Below are positions 24,596-36,665 of a DNA stretch of 64,000 nucleotides, piece by piece. Below the pieces are notes generated by a model. The model saw nothing but the letters and a program-made list of their open reading frames with translations. It had not been told where the DNA came from and made no database searches. The position numbers and the translations under genes are program-made. The stretch covers positions 77,435,404 to 77,499,403 of the forward strand of contig NC_030678.2 in NCBI RefSeq assembly GCF_000004195.4, given 5' to 3'. Source of the DNA: Xenopus tropicalis. Taxonomy: Eukaryota; Chordata; Amphibia; Anura; Pipidae. Each line of letters opens with the position of its first letter. The first letter of the stretch is position 1.

Positions 24596-26110
24596 TAAAA
24601 GTTATTGTGGGCCTTTAAGGAAAGCTAAGTAGTTGCAGCAGGACTGACTTGCAAATAATTTTGTACAAGTATAACACAAATGGAAAGATAGCCCAAAAAC
24701 ACAGGGCTGTAAAAATAGCACAACTTTCTGAAAAGTGGGTGTGGTTTGGAGCAGATCAGGGGCACATCTTCATGTAACTGAGCATGACTAGCGCATATGA
24801 GCATTGTCCACATTTTTTTATATTGAAATGTTGGGAAGTATAATGTTCAATTTCCCTGCTGTCATTGGTTGATCATAGGCTAATATTACATGTGGTCTTT
24901 TCTCTGCCAGGATAAATAAGTCAGCAGAGAAAGTGCCAGTCTACTGCCATCAGCCCTAATTGCAGTAGAACTGATACATATGGCATCCACCTGCTTACTC
25001 AGTGTTAGCAGTGATAGGTGGATGCCATAAGTGGCAGTGCTGCTGGAACAAAGGGTGTATTACAGTGGATTGGTGTACTCTCTGCTGGAGTATTTATGGT
25101 GGAGCAGAAAAAGCCACATATGACCTTAGCCTAAGTGTTCAGGATCCTTTTGTTATGAAAAGTTTAGTTTTAATTATAGTTTAGTTTTGGGTTTATCTTA
25201 AGGTAAATTGCATTTCTGTAGCCTCATTTACTGTAAATTGAAATTCTAAATGCTACAGTAAATATCCCCAAACACACTGCCTATGACACTGACTTCACAT
25301 TGGGAATGTTTTCAGCATCCTTGAAAGATTTAGTTCAAGATTTTTTGACAATTTGTTCAGTGCATTTTGTCCTGCTTAAAAAGTAGCATCAAAACACCAG
25401 TAATTGTCCAATGCTGTTATTGCTGAAAAATTGCATTAAAACCACAGTATGGGCAATTTTAAAGAGTTTTATTTCTGAAAAATATTAATGGGTGCAGTAG
25501 CAAAAATACCATGTATACCATGAGCAATTGGGGATAAAGTAATAGAAGTCACAAGCGTATATCGCAAACATATATAACAATGGGAAATGAGATTAATGGG
25601 CACACCGCTTTTTATAGTATGCTAGAAATACACTAGTAGTGTGTAATATTTAAATTGCAATCTGGGTTAAGAAAAAAAAACCTTTACTAGTGCAACAATT
25701 GGTTTGTAATAGGTATCCTTTAATAATGTAAAAACTCGTACTTTACAGTTCTCATAAACCAGGGAAATAATGGGCCAGATTCAATGAGAATAAAATATAC
25801 TCAAAAAAAAAATATTCATGTATTGGGTAGCAATTTATTGTGCTACAAGCACTTCCTCTTCCACTGTAGCTTACAACCTGCTGTCCTATGTGCATTTTAC
25901 TATTGCTTGTCATACTGGGCCAGATTAGGTTCCATGAGAACATTTTATTTTACAGTTTATCAAGTATCAAGAAAATCTGGCATTGAATTAGTAAATCAGT
26001 TTTTCTCATCAAATTAAATCTAGCCTATTGTCTATTAACAGCATGCAGATCATTCACTGTGTAGATAAATTACATTTATATAGTTAACTGGTTGTATGTT
26101 CTATATACAG

Positions 26111-26289
26111 GAGGGCTTCCAAAATCTTTGGATGAAACAGCAGATATACACAAAAGTGATGAATCTCTGATATTTCAAGGATCTGGAGTATGCAAGTGGT
26201 TTAATGTCCGAATGGGTTTTGGATTCCTAACTATGACCAAGAAGGAGGGAACTGATCTTGAGACCCCAGTGGATGTTTTTGTTCATCAG
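26111..26289 (+). CDS. lin28a: Lin28a, coding exon 2 (residues 11-70): N-terminal tail and first half of the cold-shock domain
   Basis: The acceptor TATACAG precedes GA, which completes Gly11; the donor is CATCAG|GTAATT, leaving phase 0. The exon encodes a short acidic tail (LDETADIHKSDES) and the start of the cold-shock domain: GVCKWFNVRMGFGFLTM, residues 36-52, holding the RNP1-like aromatic strand with Trp40, Phe41, Phe47 and Phe49. It ends with the RNP2-like VDVFVHQ (64-70). These residues form the surface that grips the let-7 loop in known Lin28 structures. The region is intact and in frame. Confidence 0.97.
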
Positions 26290-29200
26290 GTAATTATAAA
26301 AAAAGAAGTATATCTGTCATATTTAATCTGAGATTATCTGGTGGTTAGAATGTATGATTCTAAATGAGTGTCTGTATCTCCGTATTTACAGCCATGCTAT
26401 TAAAACGTGTAGTTCAGGATGCACAGTTGGCTTCAGGGATAAATATAGAACAATATACGTGCTTCTGTCCTCCATTTCTAGGTAGCATTTTTGGTTTTGA
26501 GGCAATGTTGTGAGAATAGCATTAGGTGTGTATTTAACGTCTGTTTTTAGAGATTTGTGTCAGATGTACAGTGGAGGGTTTTTTTCTGCCTGCTTAAGTC
26601 CATCTCGCATTAACCTTATTCATTCCTTCTTTTGCTCCTTTACGGGAAACCAGAGACTGAGTCATTATTTGGAAAGTGGATTGTATTCTCATGCGAAACA
26701 TTTCATTCTAGTGGTGGGATGTTTTCTTTGGTGGCCCCCTACTGTCATCCTTTACGTAAACCTTGCATATGAATAAATATAATTGCCAGCAGAATAAAGT
26801 AGGCAGGATGCCCAGCAGGGAAGTAAATGAATGAATAAGGATATACTCCAGGCAATGGGCTCTACAGTTGTTAACCTTTTGCTGACCCAGGCCAGGCACT
26901 CCCAGGATTCACATATGTGGGTGGCATACAGACAATATCCAACTTTATTGCCCAGAAGGTACAATTTCCTTACTGCAGTAACTAACATTCCAACATCAAA
27001 AGGTCTCTATCCTGGCCAGAGACACCCTCCCACCAAGTCAGATGCATTTCCTATCCTAATATCTACAGTGTCTAAATGATATGGACTGAGATAAGGCATC
27101 CTGCACCAACAAGAAGATATGATTCAGTGTGTTTGGAGTAGGATGAAGTCCAAAGGGTAAAAAGGGTGATACATAAACATCCTGTCCAGCCATTATTATG
27201 CACAGCATCGGCCTGTGAGCACACACACAAAGCAGATTTCACTCAAAATCACGAAAGATTTTGGCATTTTTTGTGCCAAAATCTACTCTGTGTGCACTCG
27301 CAGACTGATACCATGCCTGTTTGCAGGATGGAGCAGATCAGTTTTTCTCCATCTGTGATTTCTGAGCCAATCAACAGTCTAATGTGCCACTAGCCTTCAT
27401 TATAGGATCTTCAAGCAATAGTTTAACCAGAATTAATTCTGTGTAGAGCGAGGCATGCCAGTAAAACTAATATCATTTATGCCTGTAATAATACCGACTA
27501 TACATACGGACAGATTCTGTTGTACCTCTATACAAACCATCTCATCCCAACATTCTTTGATATTCTTAATGCTGCTTGGTTCTCACCATGGGGTTTGTAA
27601 GGAACTGATATCATTACATGATCTTTTCCAGACCAAGTCCCTATGTTGAGAAACAGGATAAAATGCACCATTCCCTTTCAACATCACTATCTGTTTGATG
27701 TGATCTTTAGCAGCACTCCAGGGAAACTGAACAGCAAGCAAATCTTGCAGAACAGGACAAACAAATGTAAAATGTTGGTAGCCAAGCTGCACAGTACCAG
27801 TATGGATAATAGAAAATCAATTATATATTATATTTTACATTAAATTCTCTCTATACCATCCTTCTAACCAAAACATGTGAGAATTTGTGACCCAAGGTTT
27901 ATGGAGCCCTAAATGGTTTAAATGAATAAGAATGCTACCCTAAGTTTATGTCAGTATGGCTGTTTGATTACTGCATTGATGAAAGCTACCTCTCACTGCT
28001 ACAAGGGGAATCAGTGGTATTTTTACTGACACATACAGATTTTATCACAACTGCAGGCTGTGGGTTATTTGCAACTCTTCAGCGGGAAGAGATACAACAA
28101 AGTGGTCACAGTGAGCAGCGTGTGCTAATAATAATAGTGCCCTTTGCTGCATAATAACCCCTAACAATAATATCCTATCCCATCCCACCTAATTGTATCA
28201 TAAAATGTGTCCGTAGGCAATTTTAGCTGATAGTTGCAGGCTGTGAGTAAATCTAAGCAACTTTATAGTGAGTGGGCAGCAATCAATCATGTTGATTATA
28301 AAGCCCTGTATTGATCTAATGCCTCTTCATTATCAGGGCCTCTATTCAACATAAAAACAAAATAAAATCTTATTAATGCAAATAAAACCAGTATTGCATA
28401 TTACTTTGTAGCTTACAGAATGCCATTATATGGATTAAAATGGTTTATTGTTAAAACAGTTATATTGCAAATAATAAGTAACATTTGAATATCAGTTTAT
28501 ATCAGCCAGGGCATGGGCGGATTCATTGTTTCACTAAAATTATTCTCATGTAGTAATCATCATTTATTGCATATAAGCATTCGCCAAACCAGAAGACAGT
28601 GCAGGTACAAAATCTATAGACTGGTAACTGAGTTCATCCTTCAGAACAGGGTTTATGGCCATCATATTTGAATCTGAGTCAGGGATATACAGTCTCCAGT
28701 TGTTGATGAACTATAATACCCACTATTACCCCTACCCTCTGGCAAATGCAGGGATATAGATTGGGAAAACCCTGCTATGTAGCCAGAACTTTATGATATT
28801 TTTTGTATCTCAGAGTACAGTGCCAGCCCTAAGAGTAGTCTTTTAAGCACATGGCTACCTGTACATTTTAGCAAACCCCCACGCCTATACTTCTCCCTTC
28901 CCCCTCTTTTCCGTGGAATTCAGGGAATGTTCAGCATGTCTAAGATCCCTTTGTTTCCTAAACACACTCCTACCCAGTTTTGCAACAACACCCCCCCCCC
29001 CACACATCAACATGGGATTCCCGAAAAACTCACATTTAGCACACAGAGAAGGGATTCCTAAACTCATAGCCTGTTTTTAAGAATTTGTGGGAGAGTTGAG
29101 TGGGGATTCCCTCTACAGATAAAAACATTTACTGCAACTGCCTCAGTGTGCTGCAGTGCAGGGATAATATAACTTGCCGTGTATTTAGAGAATTTACTTA

Positions 29201-29691
29201 AAAAAAATATACTTTTTCAGTCAACTATAAATAAATAGTAAACTGAATAAAGGCTGCCACACTTCATTGGAAATGTAAATTGTAGTTGATCTACTAAAAT
29301 GAAAACAGTCTCCCCTGCAGAGGCAGAATAGTAAACATTTTTCTCTGCATTTGCACAAGAGGCAGATGGTAAATCAGTATCCCCTCTGCTTTCATTAAGG
29401 TACCACTTCTTGCATTGTTGGTGAATTGGATTTTAAACTGGACAAGGCATTTTTATGTCCTTAAACTGATATGTACTGTAAATTCCAGCTTCTTCAGCAA
29501 GTCTGGCAATCCAGGCATACATATTACTTACCACAGAGCACATGTTGTGAAATGTATATAGAAAATTGGAAATGGTTATTGCCATTGGTCTGACATTAAT
29601 GGTGGGATTAGGGTAGTTAACAATAAACAACAGCCTTGTTTCCATATATGTATATATGTATAACTTTATTTGTGTGTGTGTATAATATATA

Positions 29692-29930
29692 TCTGTTCCT
29701 TTGACGGCACTCACCACTCCAGAGCCACACGCCGGGTGCTCACCAAAAAATTATCCACACATGATCAGTTGAAAGCACTCATGGCTTGGTATACTTCAAA
29801 ATATCAAAATAGATTTTATTGCTCCACACTCACATTGACGCGTTTCGATCCACAGGGGATCATTGTCAGGATGATAAACACAAGTGTCCACAGTGTTTAA
29901 ATAGTATACACAACCAATCATTTTACACAA
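29692..29930 (-). repeat. Repeat with hammerhead-ribozyme-like core (GAAACGCGTC motif)
   Basis: On the minus strand, 29,869 to 29,837 reads CTGACAA, then a GATCC..GGATC hairpin, then GAAACGCGTC. This is the layout of a type I hammerhead core (CUGANGA, helix II, GAAA, a very short helix III, GUC), but the conserved G8 is replaced by A, so it should not cleave well. Repeats carrying GAAACGCGTC are common in amphibian genomes; hammerheads of this minimal type are known from Penelope-like retroelements. A Penelope-like protein fragment lies 0.8 kb away. The link is an inference. Confidence 0.45.
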
Positions 29931-30340
29931 TCAGTTAAACATGATAATATGTCCAAATTCATGCCCTCCCATTTAAAGGGGAAAAACATGCTCATTTTTA
30001 TACCAAATACATCTTTTCATTAAAAAGTGATTAAAAGTTAAAAAAGTGATAGAAAGTGAATAAATAGTGATTAAAACCATTTAAAAAGATCATAAGTAAT
30101 TTCCCATACAGTTCATGCTTTATCTAGAGATGTCTGGAAAGGAAACCAACCACTCAAGAAGGTTTCCAAAGGGGATTATTAATGGGGGATCACAGATTTT
30201 AAAAACATAATAGGTCACCTATAACATTTGAGGTCCCATCAATAGATATTTATCTTTTAACCAACAACATTGAACCAAAAAATGACCAGATACATAAACC
30301 CCCAAATATTATCTTAATCTCTATAGACCAGACTCTCTTA

Positions 30341-30619
30341 GGGCTCTGGCACACGGGGGAGATTAGTCGCCCGCAACAAAACTCCCTGTTCGCGGGCGGC
30401 TAATCTCCCCGAGTTGCCTACCCCTGCCATCCCACCGGCGAACATGTAAGTCGCCAGCGGGATGGCAGACGCGGCGGCGCGATTTCGGCGTGTGCCATCC
30501 CGCCGGCGACTTACATGTTCGCCGGCAGGATGGCGGGACATGGCAACTCGGGGAGATTAGTCACCAGCGAACAGGGAGTTTTGTCGCGGGCGACTAATCT
30601 CCCCCGTGTGCCAGAGCCC
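30341..30619. mobile_element. MITE of the GGGCTCTGGCACACGGGGAG family, complete copy
   Basis: Left end GGGCTCTGGCACACGGGGGA and right end complement ending CCAGAGCCC. The left flank is TTA. The interior holds two opposed copies of the CCGGCGAACATGTAAGTCGCC block, so the element is largely self-complementary. A partial second copy follows directly (30,620-30,697). Confidence 0.85.
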
Positions 30620-30749
30620 TGGCAAAACTCCCTGTTCGCGGGCGACTAATCTCCCCGAGTTGCCTTCCCCTGCCATCCCACCGGCGAACATGTAAGTGAC
30701 AGTGACAGTGATTGCATCTAGATGAGATACTCCTCTTGCAAGGCATTTT

Positions 30750-30888
30750 ATGTTACTGAAACATCCTCTCCCTACACTTCAGGCGATAGATCATGTACCA
30801 CCGCTACCTAGAGGTGGTGATCGGGCTAAAAGACTGTTACAGAAAGAGGCAAGATGGATACATATACTGGGTACTATAGCTCCTCGGT
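30750..30888 (+). pseudogene. Penelope-like retroelement fragment, C-terminal end of the GIY-YIG region
   Basis: The frame reads LQAIDHVPPLPRGGDRAKRL, then LQKEARWIHILGTIAP. The pattern 'RGG..RLLQxExxWIxxLxTxxPxGLN' ends the GIY-YIG endonuclease part of vertebrate Penelope-like elements. Here the expected GLN step is lost and the frame runs into unrelated repeat sequence. About 45 residues remain, with no upstream reverse transcriptase. Recognition is by motif memory only. Confidence 0.55.
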
Positions 30889-30949
30889 GTCAGGATCAAG
30901 GAAGAGGTGTTGTTGGAAGAACTCGTAGAGGAAGGACCTCTCCTACACC

Positions 30950-31300
30950 TCCCACTAAGGAACACAGCCGCTGGAGCTGGAGACAGGACTGGGACCAAGT
31001 GGAGGAGTGGCAGGAGTGCCGAACCAGGCGTCAGAGCAGAATCGGGAGACAAACGGATAGTCAGGCAGGCAAGAGGTCGGTACAGGCAGCAGGATTCGTA
31101 GTTAAAGGGCAAGCCGGATCAAAAACAAGTGTTTCAGAAGGATAACAACGCTCAGTGTCTTCCAGGAGGAAAATGATCACTTCGCAAGTGATCCTAGGCC
31201 TCCGGCGTCTTTTAAAACGCAAGGCGCATGCGCTAGGACGCACGCTGGCGTCAGAGCGTGCGCCGGTGTCATTGCGCGCGCAGGCAACATAAACCCAAAA
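30950..31300. repeat. CpG-rich dispersed repeat, unclassified
   Basis: Contains GGCAAGAGGTCGGTACAGGC and a CpG-rich end with GCGCATGCGCTAGGACGC. Similar wording occurs at about 47,500-47,880 (GGCGAGAGGTCGGGTCGGGC, then GCGCATGC) and a CpG-rich relative of its end at about 56,215-56,385. Not obviously coding. It could be an LTR or a non-autonomous element; I cannot decide. Confidence 0.4.
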
Positions 31301-31711
31301 GGGTTGTTTTGTCTCCAATAAATATTAATTATATCTTAGTTGAGATCAAGTACACGGTACTGTTTTATTATTACATACTGCTTTATTATTATATATATAA
31401 TGTATGTATGTAACAGTCGCTCTGCTATGGGTCTGAAACACAATGTGGGTAAAAACAAATACAGAATATATTTTAACCCCAGGTTTGGAAAACCCAGTAT
31501 GACCAGCACTTTATTTTTGAGAACCATAGGAGTAAAGAGCGGTGATGAGAGATTATGAGATGGTTTGAATAGTACAAGAAGGGGGAGGGTTGTCATCAAA
31601 ACCATGACCCAGTCTATTTATTATGTCACATTATATATACACTTCCCTCTAAAGATATCTGTTATCAGTGTGTCATCATGTTCAGCACTGCATTATTTTT
31701 CCCACATTTAG

Positions 31712-31896
31712 AGCAAGCTCCACATGGAAGGCTTTCGCAGCTTAAAGGAAGGAGAATCAGTGGAATTCACCTTCAAGAAATCCTCCAAGGGGTTGGAATC
31801 GACTCGAGTGACAGGACCTGGTGGGGCTCCATGCATTGGAAGTGAAAGGAGACCCAAAGTAAAAGGGCAGCAAAAGAGAAGACAAAAGGGAGACAG
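31712..31896 (+). CDS. lin28a: Lin28a, coding exon 3 (residues 71-132): second half of the cold-shock domain and basic linker
   Basis: The acceptor CACATTTAG precedes AGC (Ser71), and the donor GACAG|GTCAGA ends in phase 2. It encodes SKLHMEGFRSLKEGESVEF, the last strands of the cold-shock fold, through VTGPGG and CIGSERRP. A lysine/arginine-rich linker follows (VKGQQKRRQKGD, about 117-131), which in the family joins the two RNA-binding modules and contributes to nucleolar/nuclear localisation. Arg132 is split across the next intron. Confidence 0.97.
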
Positions 31897-33184
31897 GTCA
31901 GAAAAATATAATATATTTTAAATGCTAAGCATAATTATTGATAAGTAAAAAAAATTGAACAAAATGACGGGTTTTTAAAATGTGGCAACCTGGCCATACA
32001 CTGCTAGAACTGCTTATATGGAGGTGTTGCCAAGTGACCGGATCTGGGTGCGATTTACCCACCCATGCATAGGTCCAAATTGGGCTGGTTCAATCACTTG
32101 CCCTGAAACCAATATTTGGATCAAATACTTGGGCCAATAGAGGCAAATTAGATAAGGATCGCATCAACATGCTGATGCACTCCTCATCCAATGAGATTTT
32201 CAAACCTGCCTGATTGACCTAGTCAATTTTCAGACAGATATTGGCCTGGCAGGCTTGTCAGTTGGCCCCATACAAGGGCCAAAAAGCTGCCCACTCTGTG
32301 TTGAAGGACTAAGTCTGCAGCTCTTTTCCACCCATGTATAGCCAACACGGGACACAATTCTTGCATTGTATTTTTGTTGCCAACATTAATTTTGTGGTGA
32401 AAAAAAACCACATTACACAATCAAATTTGTTTTGTCCCTACAAAGTCTATGCTGTGAACATTTTGTAGTGACAAAAAGAATTTGGTCCAAACAAAATGAA
32501 TTCTGTAGGCACAAACTGAATTTGTCCACACAAAATTAATTCTGTTCTATTCACAAAATGTATTTAAAAGGCACAAGTAAGGAGCGCTTGGAGCCTTGTA
32601 TTTAGGGCTCCCTTACACTGCACCTTGCTTCAAATGTGTAAACAGAGTACATATTGCCAGGTCACCAATATGCACAAATGCTAATGCTAATTAGGATCCG
32701 GAGGGGTTAAAAAATCTCTAACATGTAACCTCTCCAAATCCAATTAGCATATGCTAATTTATGCTAATTAGGATTCGTATTCAGTTCGCCAGGCCCGTGG
32801 ATTTGGCCAAAACTGAACCCTGCCAAAAAAGGCCAAATCCTGGCCAAATACTGAACAGAATCCTGGATTCGGTGCGTCCCTAATTAGTATGGCCCTTCTG
32901 GCTTAATTTACTAGAAGTGTCCCTGATTTTTTTACATGATCTAAAAACTAGAAATATCACTGCAGATTCTAGCCTTCATTGGAGATTAATTATTAAAAGA
33001 TGTAGGATCAGTCTATTATATAATTAGCAGAATTACATTCTACTAATAGGTGATTTTGATGGCAAAAGATCATGATATCTGTTACCAAACAGCAGAAAAA
33101 TCATATCTGATTGTAAAAATATTCCTACTTGAAAATAGCATAATCAAGCTTTTACATATTTTTATCATTTTTGTTTCTTATTAG
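31897..33184 (+). other. lin28a: lin28a intron 3
   Basis: 1,288 bp, GTCAGA donor, TTCTTATTAG acceptor. About 31,985-32,346 is a repeat with TGGCCATACACTG at one end and CCATGTATAGCCA at the other, related to 52,370-52,690 and to shorter pieces near 38,510, 45,340 and 53,930. Around 32,450-32,570 there is a local run of imperfect TTTTGT..CAAAATGAATTCTGT repeats. Confidence 0.85.
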
Positions 33185-33377
33185 GTGCTACAACTGTGGA
33201 GGTTTAGACCACCATGCCAAGGAATGCAAGCTTCCTCCTCAGCCCAAGAAATGCCATTTCTGCCAAAGCCCAAACCACATGGTTGCCCAGTGTCCAGCGA
33301 AAGCCTCACAGGCTGCTAACTTAGAAGAACAGCCAATCTCTGAGGAACAGGAGCTAATTCCTGAAACTATGGAGTAA
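33185..33377 (+). CDS. lin28a: Lin28a, coding exon 4 (residues 132-195): two CCHC zinc knuckles and C-terminal tail
   Basis: The leading G completes Arg132. Two retroviral-type zinc knuckles follow: Cys133, Cys136, His141, Cys146 (CYNCGGLDHHAKEC) and Cys155, Cys158, His163, Cys168 (CHFCQSPNHMVAQC), joined by KLPPQPKK. These knuckles read the GGAG motif of pre-let-7 and are needed to recruit the terminal uridylyltransferase. All eight zinc ligands are present. The tail is acidic (EEQPISEEQELIPETME) and ends at TAA 33,375-33,377. Total length is 195 aa. Confidence 0.98.
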
Positions 33378-33728
33378 TCTACACAATCTCTCTACATTAC
33401 CTCATCCCCTTCCCTGGCAGTAGAAAATACCAAAAGCATAAGCTTACAGCAGAGCAAAGCATTAATGTGTTTCATTGCAGGAATAATATTTCACCTGAAA
33501 GGGGTATCTTTAACAACCATAGGCCCAGTTAGTGTACTGGTGTTTTATAACCTCTCTTTTAGAAAATATTTACCCAATTTGCAAGCAAAGTATTCTTTAA
33601 TCCACAATATGGCATTTATGCCAAATGACTGAAACGTTGTTCAGTATTGCCACCTAAACTGGCCTGATCTTCGATTGCAGCAAAAGAATTGTAATTAATT
33701 AATTCTTGAAAGGTTTTAGCAAAAAATG

Positions 33729-34079
33729 TAAAGGGGTGGTTCAACTTTAGGTTAACTTTTAGTTTGTTATAGAATGGACTTTTTTAGCAACCTTTCAATT
33801 GGTCTTCATTTTTAGTTATAGTTTTTAAATGAATGCCTTCTTTTGACTATTTCCAGCTTTTAAATGAGGGTCACTGACCCAAGCAGCCAAAAAACTATTG
33901 CTTGTTGAGGCTTCCATTTTATTTTTATTGTTACTTATCTTTCTATTTAGGTCCTCCTTTACTCATATCCCTGTCTCTTTGAAACTACTGCCTGGTTGCT
34001 AGGATAACAAAAAGTTAAATTGTAAATTGTGTCAGAATAGCACTCTCGACATTATACTAAATGTTAACTACCCCTTTTC
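33729..34079. mobile_element. Dispersed MITE with GTTGCTAGG core, inserted in the lin28a 3' UTR
   Basis: Inverted ends AAAGGGGTGGTT and AACTACCCCTTT. The inside shares the blocks CAATTGGTCTTCATTTTTAG, GGGTCACTGACCC and CTGCCTGGTTGCTAGGA with the copy at 10,466-10,895. No coding capacity. Confidence 0.85.
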
Positions 34080-35657
34080 AAATGGCAATTGTAAAAATAT
34101 AAAAAAGAAAACGTTTTGCACCTTAGACCTGCTAAGATCCCTCAGATGCTTTTCCAAGTTTTTAACCATTTTTTTTATTTGCGACCATGGTGTTCAACTG
34201 TAACAAAACACTATTGTGGGTTTTTCTCCATTCCAAATCTCAGTTTTTTTTTACTCAAATGTTTTAACTTTTTTAAATATGCTATGTGTTTTGTTGCTAC
34301 AATTGTTTTTCAAGATTTTATTAGTAATTCTTGTTAAAAACAGTCAGTACAGGATGCCATTTGGGGAAAATAGTACAAATCTAGCTAATGTCTGATTGAA
34401 AATGCTGGGCGCATCTATCATGACATCTTAAAAATTACCCATGACAGAAAAGGTGGTGAGCTTATTATTTTCTGAAAACACACGATAGTATAAAAACGTG
34501 GCGCTCATTGGTTCTTAAATCAGCCCCCAAGGGTGCTGCAATTTTGACACTCCTGCTCTGATGTCTCTACTTAATCTTATGCTGTGGTTTTGCCTTCTGC
34601 CATCTTAACTACACAACGCACACTTTCTTATTCTCCCCTATATATTGGCCCCTTATTTCAGATTCTCTCTATTTTTATATTTTGTAATCTATATTTCTTT
34701 TATTCGTTGATGTGCATGCTGGTTAAACATTACTTTTACAATGTTGTTTATTTAAAACTTTTTTGGACATACTGATATCTATCTCCCCTCTTTACAGGCA
34801 AGTTTGTAACATATTTCTATATGCAGAACATAATTACTCAGAGCTACTTTGCCATTCCTCTCTGAGTTTGTCTGCAAGGATTTTTTTTTCCCTAAAGAGA
34901 GGAAATATATGCTTGTTTGTCCACTGAAATAATTAACCTCTGTGCTGCCATTAAACCAGGCAGGGAAGAGATTAATTATAAATTAGGTCAAGGGTGAGCA
35001 GTTCAGTCATCAAGAACCACTAACAGCCCTGCGATATGAGCTTTCTGCAATTGCATGTTAGTTGCCAAATATTTTTAATTCCAGTATTAAGCAAAATATC
35101 TAGTTGTAGTTAGCCCTAAAAATGTGGGCTGTGAAAGGCTTTTAAAAATTTCTGCTGTAAACCCTAATTTTGGACAATCCTGTCAGAAAAGCAGGAGTTA
35201 ATTTAATGGAAAAACTATAGCTTAAGTACATGTATAAAATATATATATGAAAGAATGTTTGGTAGCCATTTTACAATAGGCTAACATAGGAGGAAGTAAG
35301 TAGTTTGGTTCAAACATTTGCTTTCCTGAGAACATGTACAGGTTACAAAACTATCTTTCCTATGTTAATTGTTTGTACTTTAACTACAGTTTACCTTAAT
35401 CAAGTTGTGGAGAGATATATTTAATGACGTAGCTGCATATCCTAAATATTATTAATATTATAATTACTCCTTCACAAGCATATGTAGCAAGGTCTCAATA
35501 CACATTAAGTTAGTGTTCACATATGTAGCCCTTTTTTTTTTAGATTAACTGAACTAATGTTAAAGAGTGTTATATATTGCTGGATATGTATATCATTTTA
35601 GCAGGAAATATATATATATGTATTTATATTGTTTTATATATGTATATTAATCTGTAC

Positions 35658-35660
<3 letters not shown>

Positions 35661-35711
<51 letters not shown>
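35661..35711. repeat. (TA)n microsatellite
   Basis: About 25 AT units in a row, within the probable lin28a 3' UTR. Confidence 0.98.
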
Positions 35712-35712
<1 letters not shown>

Positions 35713-36283
35713 TGTGTTATAGAACTATGTATATTGGTAAATCTATATAAAACAATACCTATTTATAGTTACAAGAAGGGCTTATATTGCAATACCGTGC
35801 ACAACATGTTGTTTGTGTAAGGAGATAATATTTGGAATGATCAGCCACGCGTTAGGTGTATAGATCCTGCCCAGGTTTGCAGTGTTATATCAGGGTAATG
35901 AAGATAATGATGTCTAATCATTTTTGGAGAAACCATCTGGCTACCATATTGCTGTCTTCTTCCTGTTTTTCTTAACCTCTATCCTCTCAGTTCCCTCCAC
36001 TTCCTTGAGTCAGATTTAAATCCACCAAGCAGAACACTTTGGATGCTTGTGATTGATTGTTTTGTAGCTAAATTACTAAAGTGGACCTTGCAAACAAAGG
36101 CCACCAGTTGCAAAAATAGGCAAGTCTACTAAATAACTTAGCATCCTAATTTACATTTGCTTTTAAAGGTTTTTTAAAGTTCTTGTAAAGTTCTTAATAG
36201 GGCTCATTTAAGTCCGCAGACACAGTGAGCAATTTGCACTTTCCCTGCAGCGAGTTGCATCTAAAACCACTTTAATTAAAGGT

Positions 36284-36290
36284 ACCAAAG
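36284..36290 (+). promoter_or_regulatory. lin28a: Possible miR-9 seed match
   Basis: ACCAAAG complements nucleotides 2-8 of miR-9. A 7-mer of this kind is expected by chance in a 4-kb UTR, so this is weak evidence alone. Confidence 0.25.
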
Positions 36291-36490
36291 GCCCAAATGC
36301 ACCCTGCACACTTCATATATTTGTACTTAGTGGAAATCAGTCCCTCCTGCCTTCTGTTATAAAATGAGCGCTGCTGCACCTATTGACATAGGGCGCTAAA
36401 CAAACCCTGGAGCCATCAACTATTAACCAGGTGGTAGTTCCAGGGTTCCCTCAGTACCCTGCATCAAAAGATGCAGTGCACTTGTCCCTT

Positions 36491-36665
36491 AGGGCTCTGG
36501 CACACAAGGTAGATTAGTCGCCCGCGACATATCTCCCTTGTTGCGGGCGACTAATTTCCCCCCGATATGACATCCCACCGGCGAATCTCCCAGATATGAC
36601 ATCCCACCGGCGAAATTGTAAATCGGCAGTGTGATGGCATATCTGGGAGATTAGTCACCCGCAAC
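36491..36665. mobile_element. MITE of the GGGCTCTGGCACAC family, truncated copy in the lin28a 3' UTR
   Basis: Left end GGGCTCTGGCACACAAGG after TTA. The interior has CATCCCACCGGCGAA twice and GGGAGATTAGTCACCCGCAA, then breaks off. Confidence 0.75.

Larger units (their letters stand above)
20733..26110 (+). other. lin28a: lin28a intron 1
   Basis: GTGAAG donor and TATACAG acceptor. It contains the hAT element at 22,376, the Harbinger MITE at 23,328, palindromic MITE fragments (23,970-24,165), the MITE pair meeting at 24,417, and a repeat-like G-rich stretch at about 22,820-23,270. Around 21,981 there is GGGGATTATGGGAGTTGTAG, a short dispersed motif. No other gene seen inside. Confidence 0.85.
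26290..31711 (+). other. lin28a: lin28a intron 2
   Basis: GTAATT donor, CACATTTAG acceptor, 5,422 bp. Contents: a GC-rich direct and inverted repeat zone (30,341-30,697), a Penelope-like protein fragment at about 30,750, a hammerhead-like repeat at 29,692-29,930, and a CpG-rich dispersed repeat at about 30,950-31,300. No second gene seen. Confidence 0.85.
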
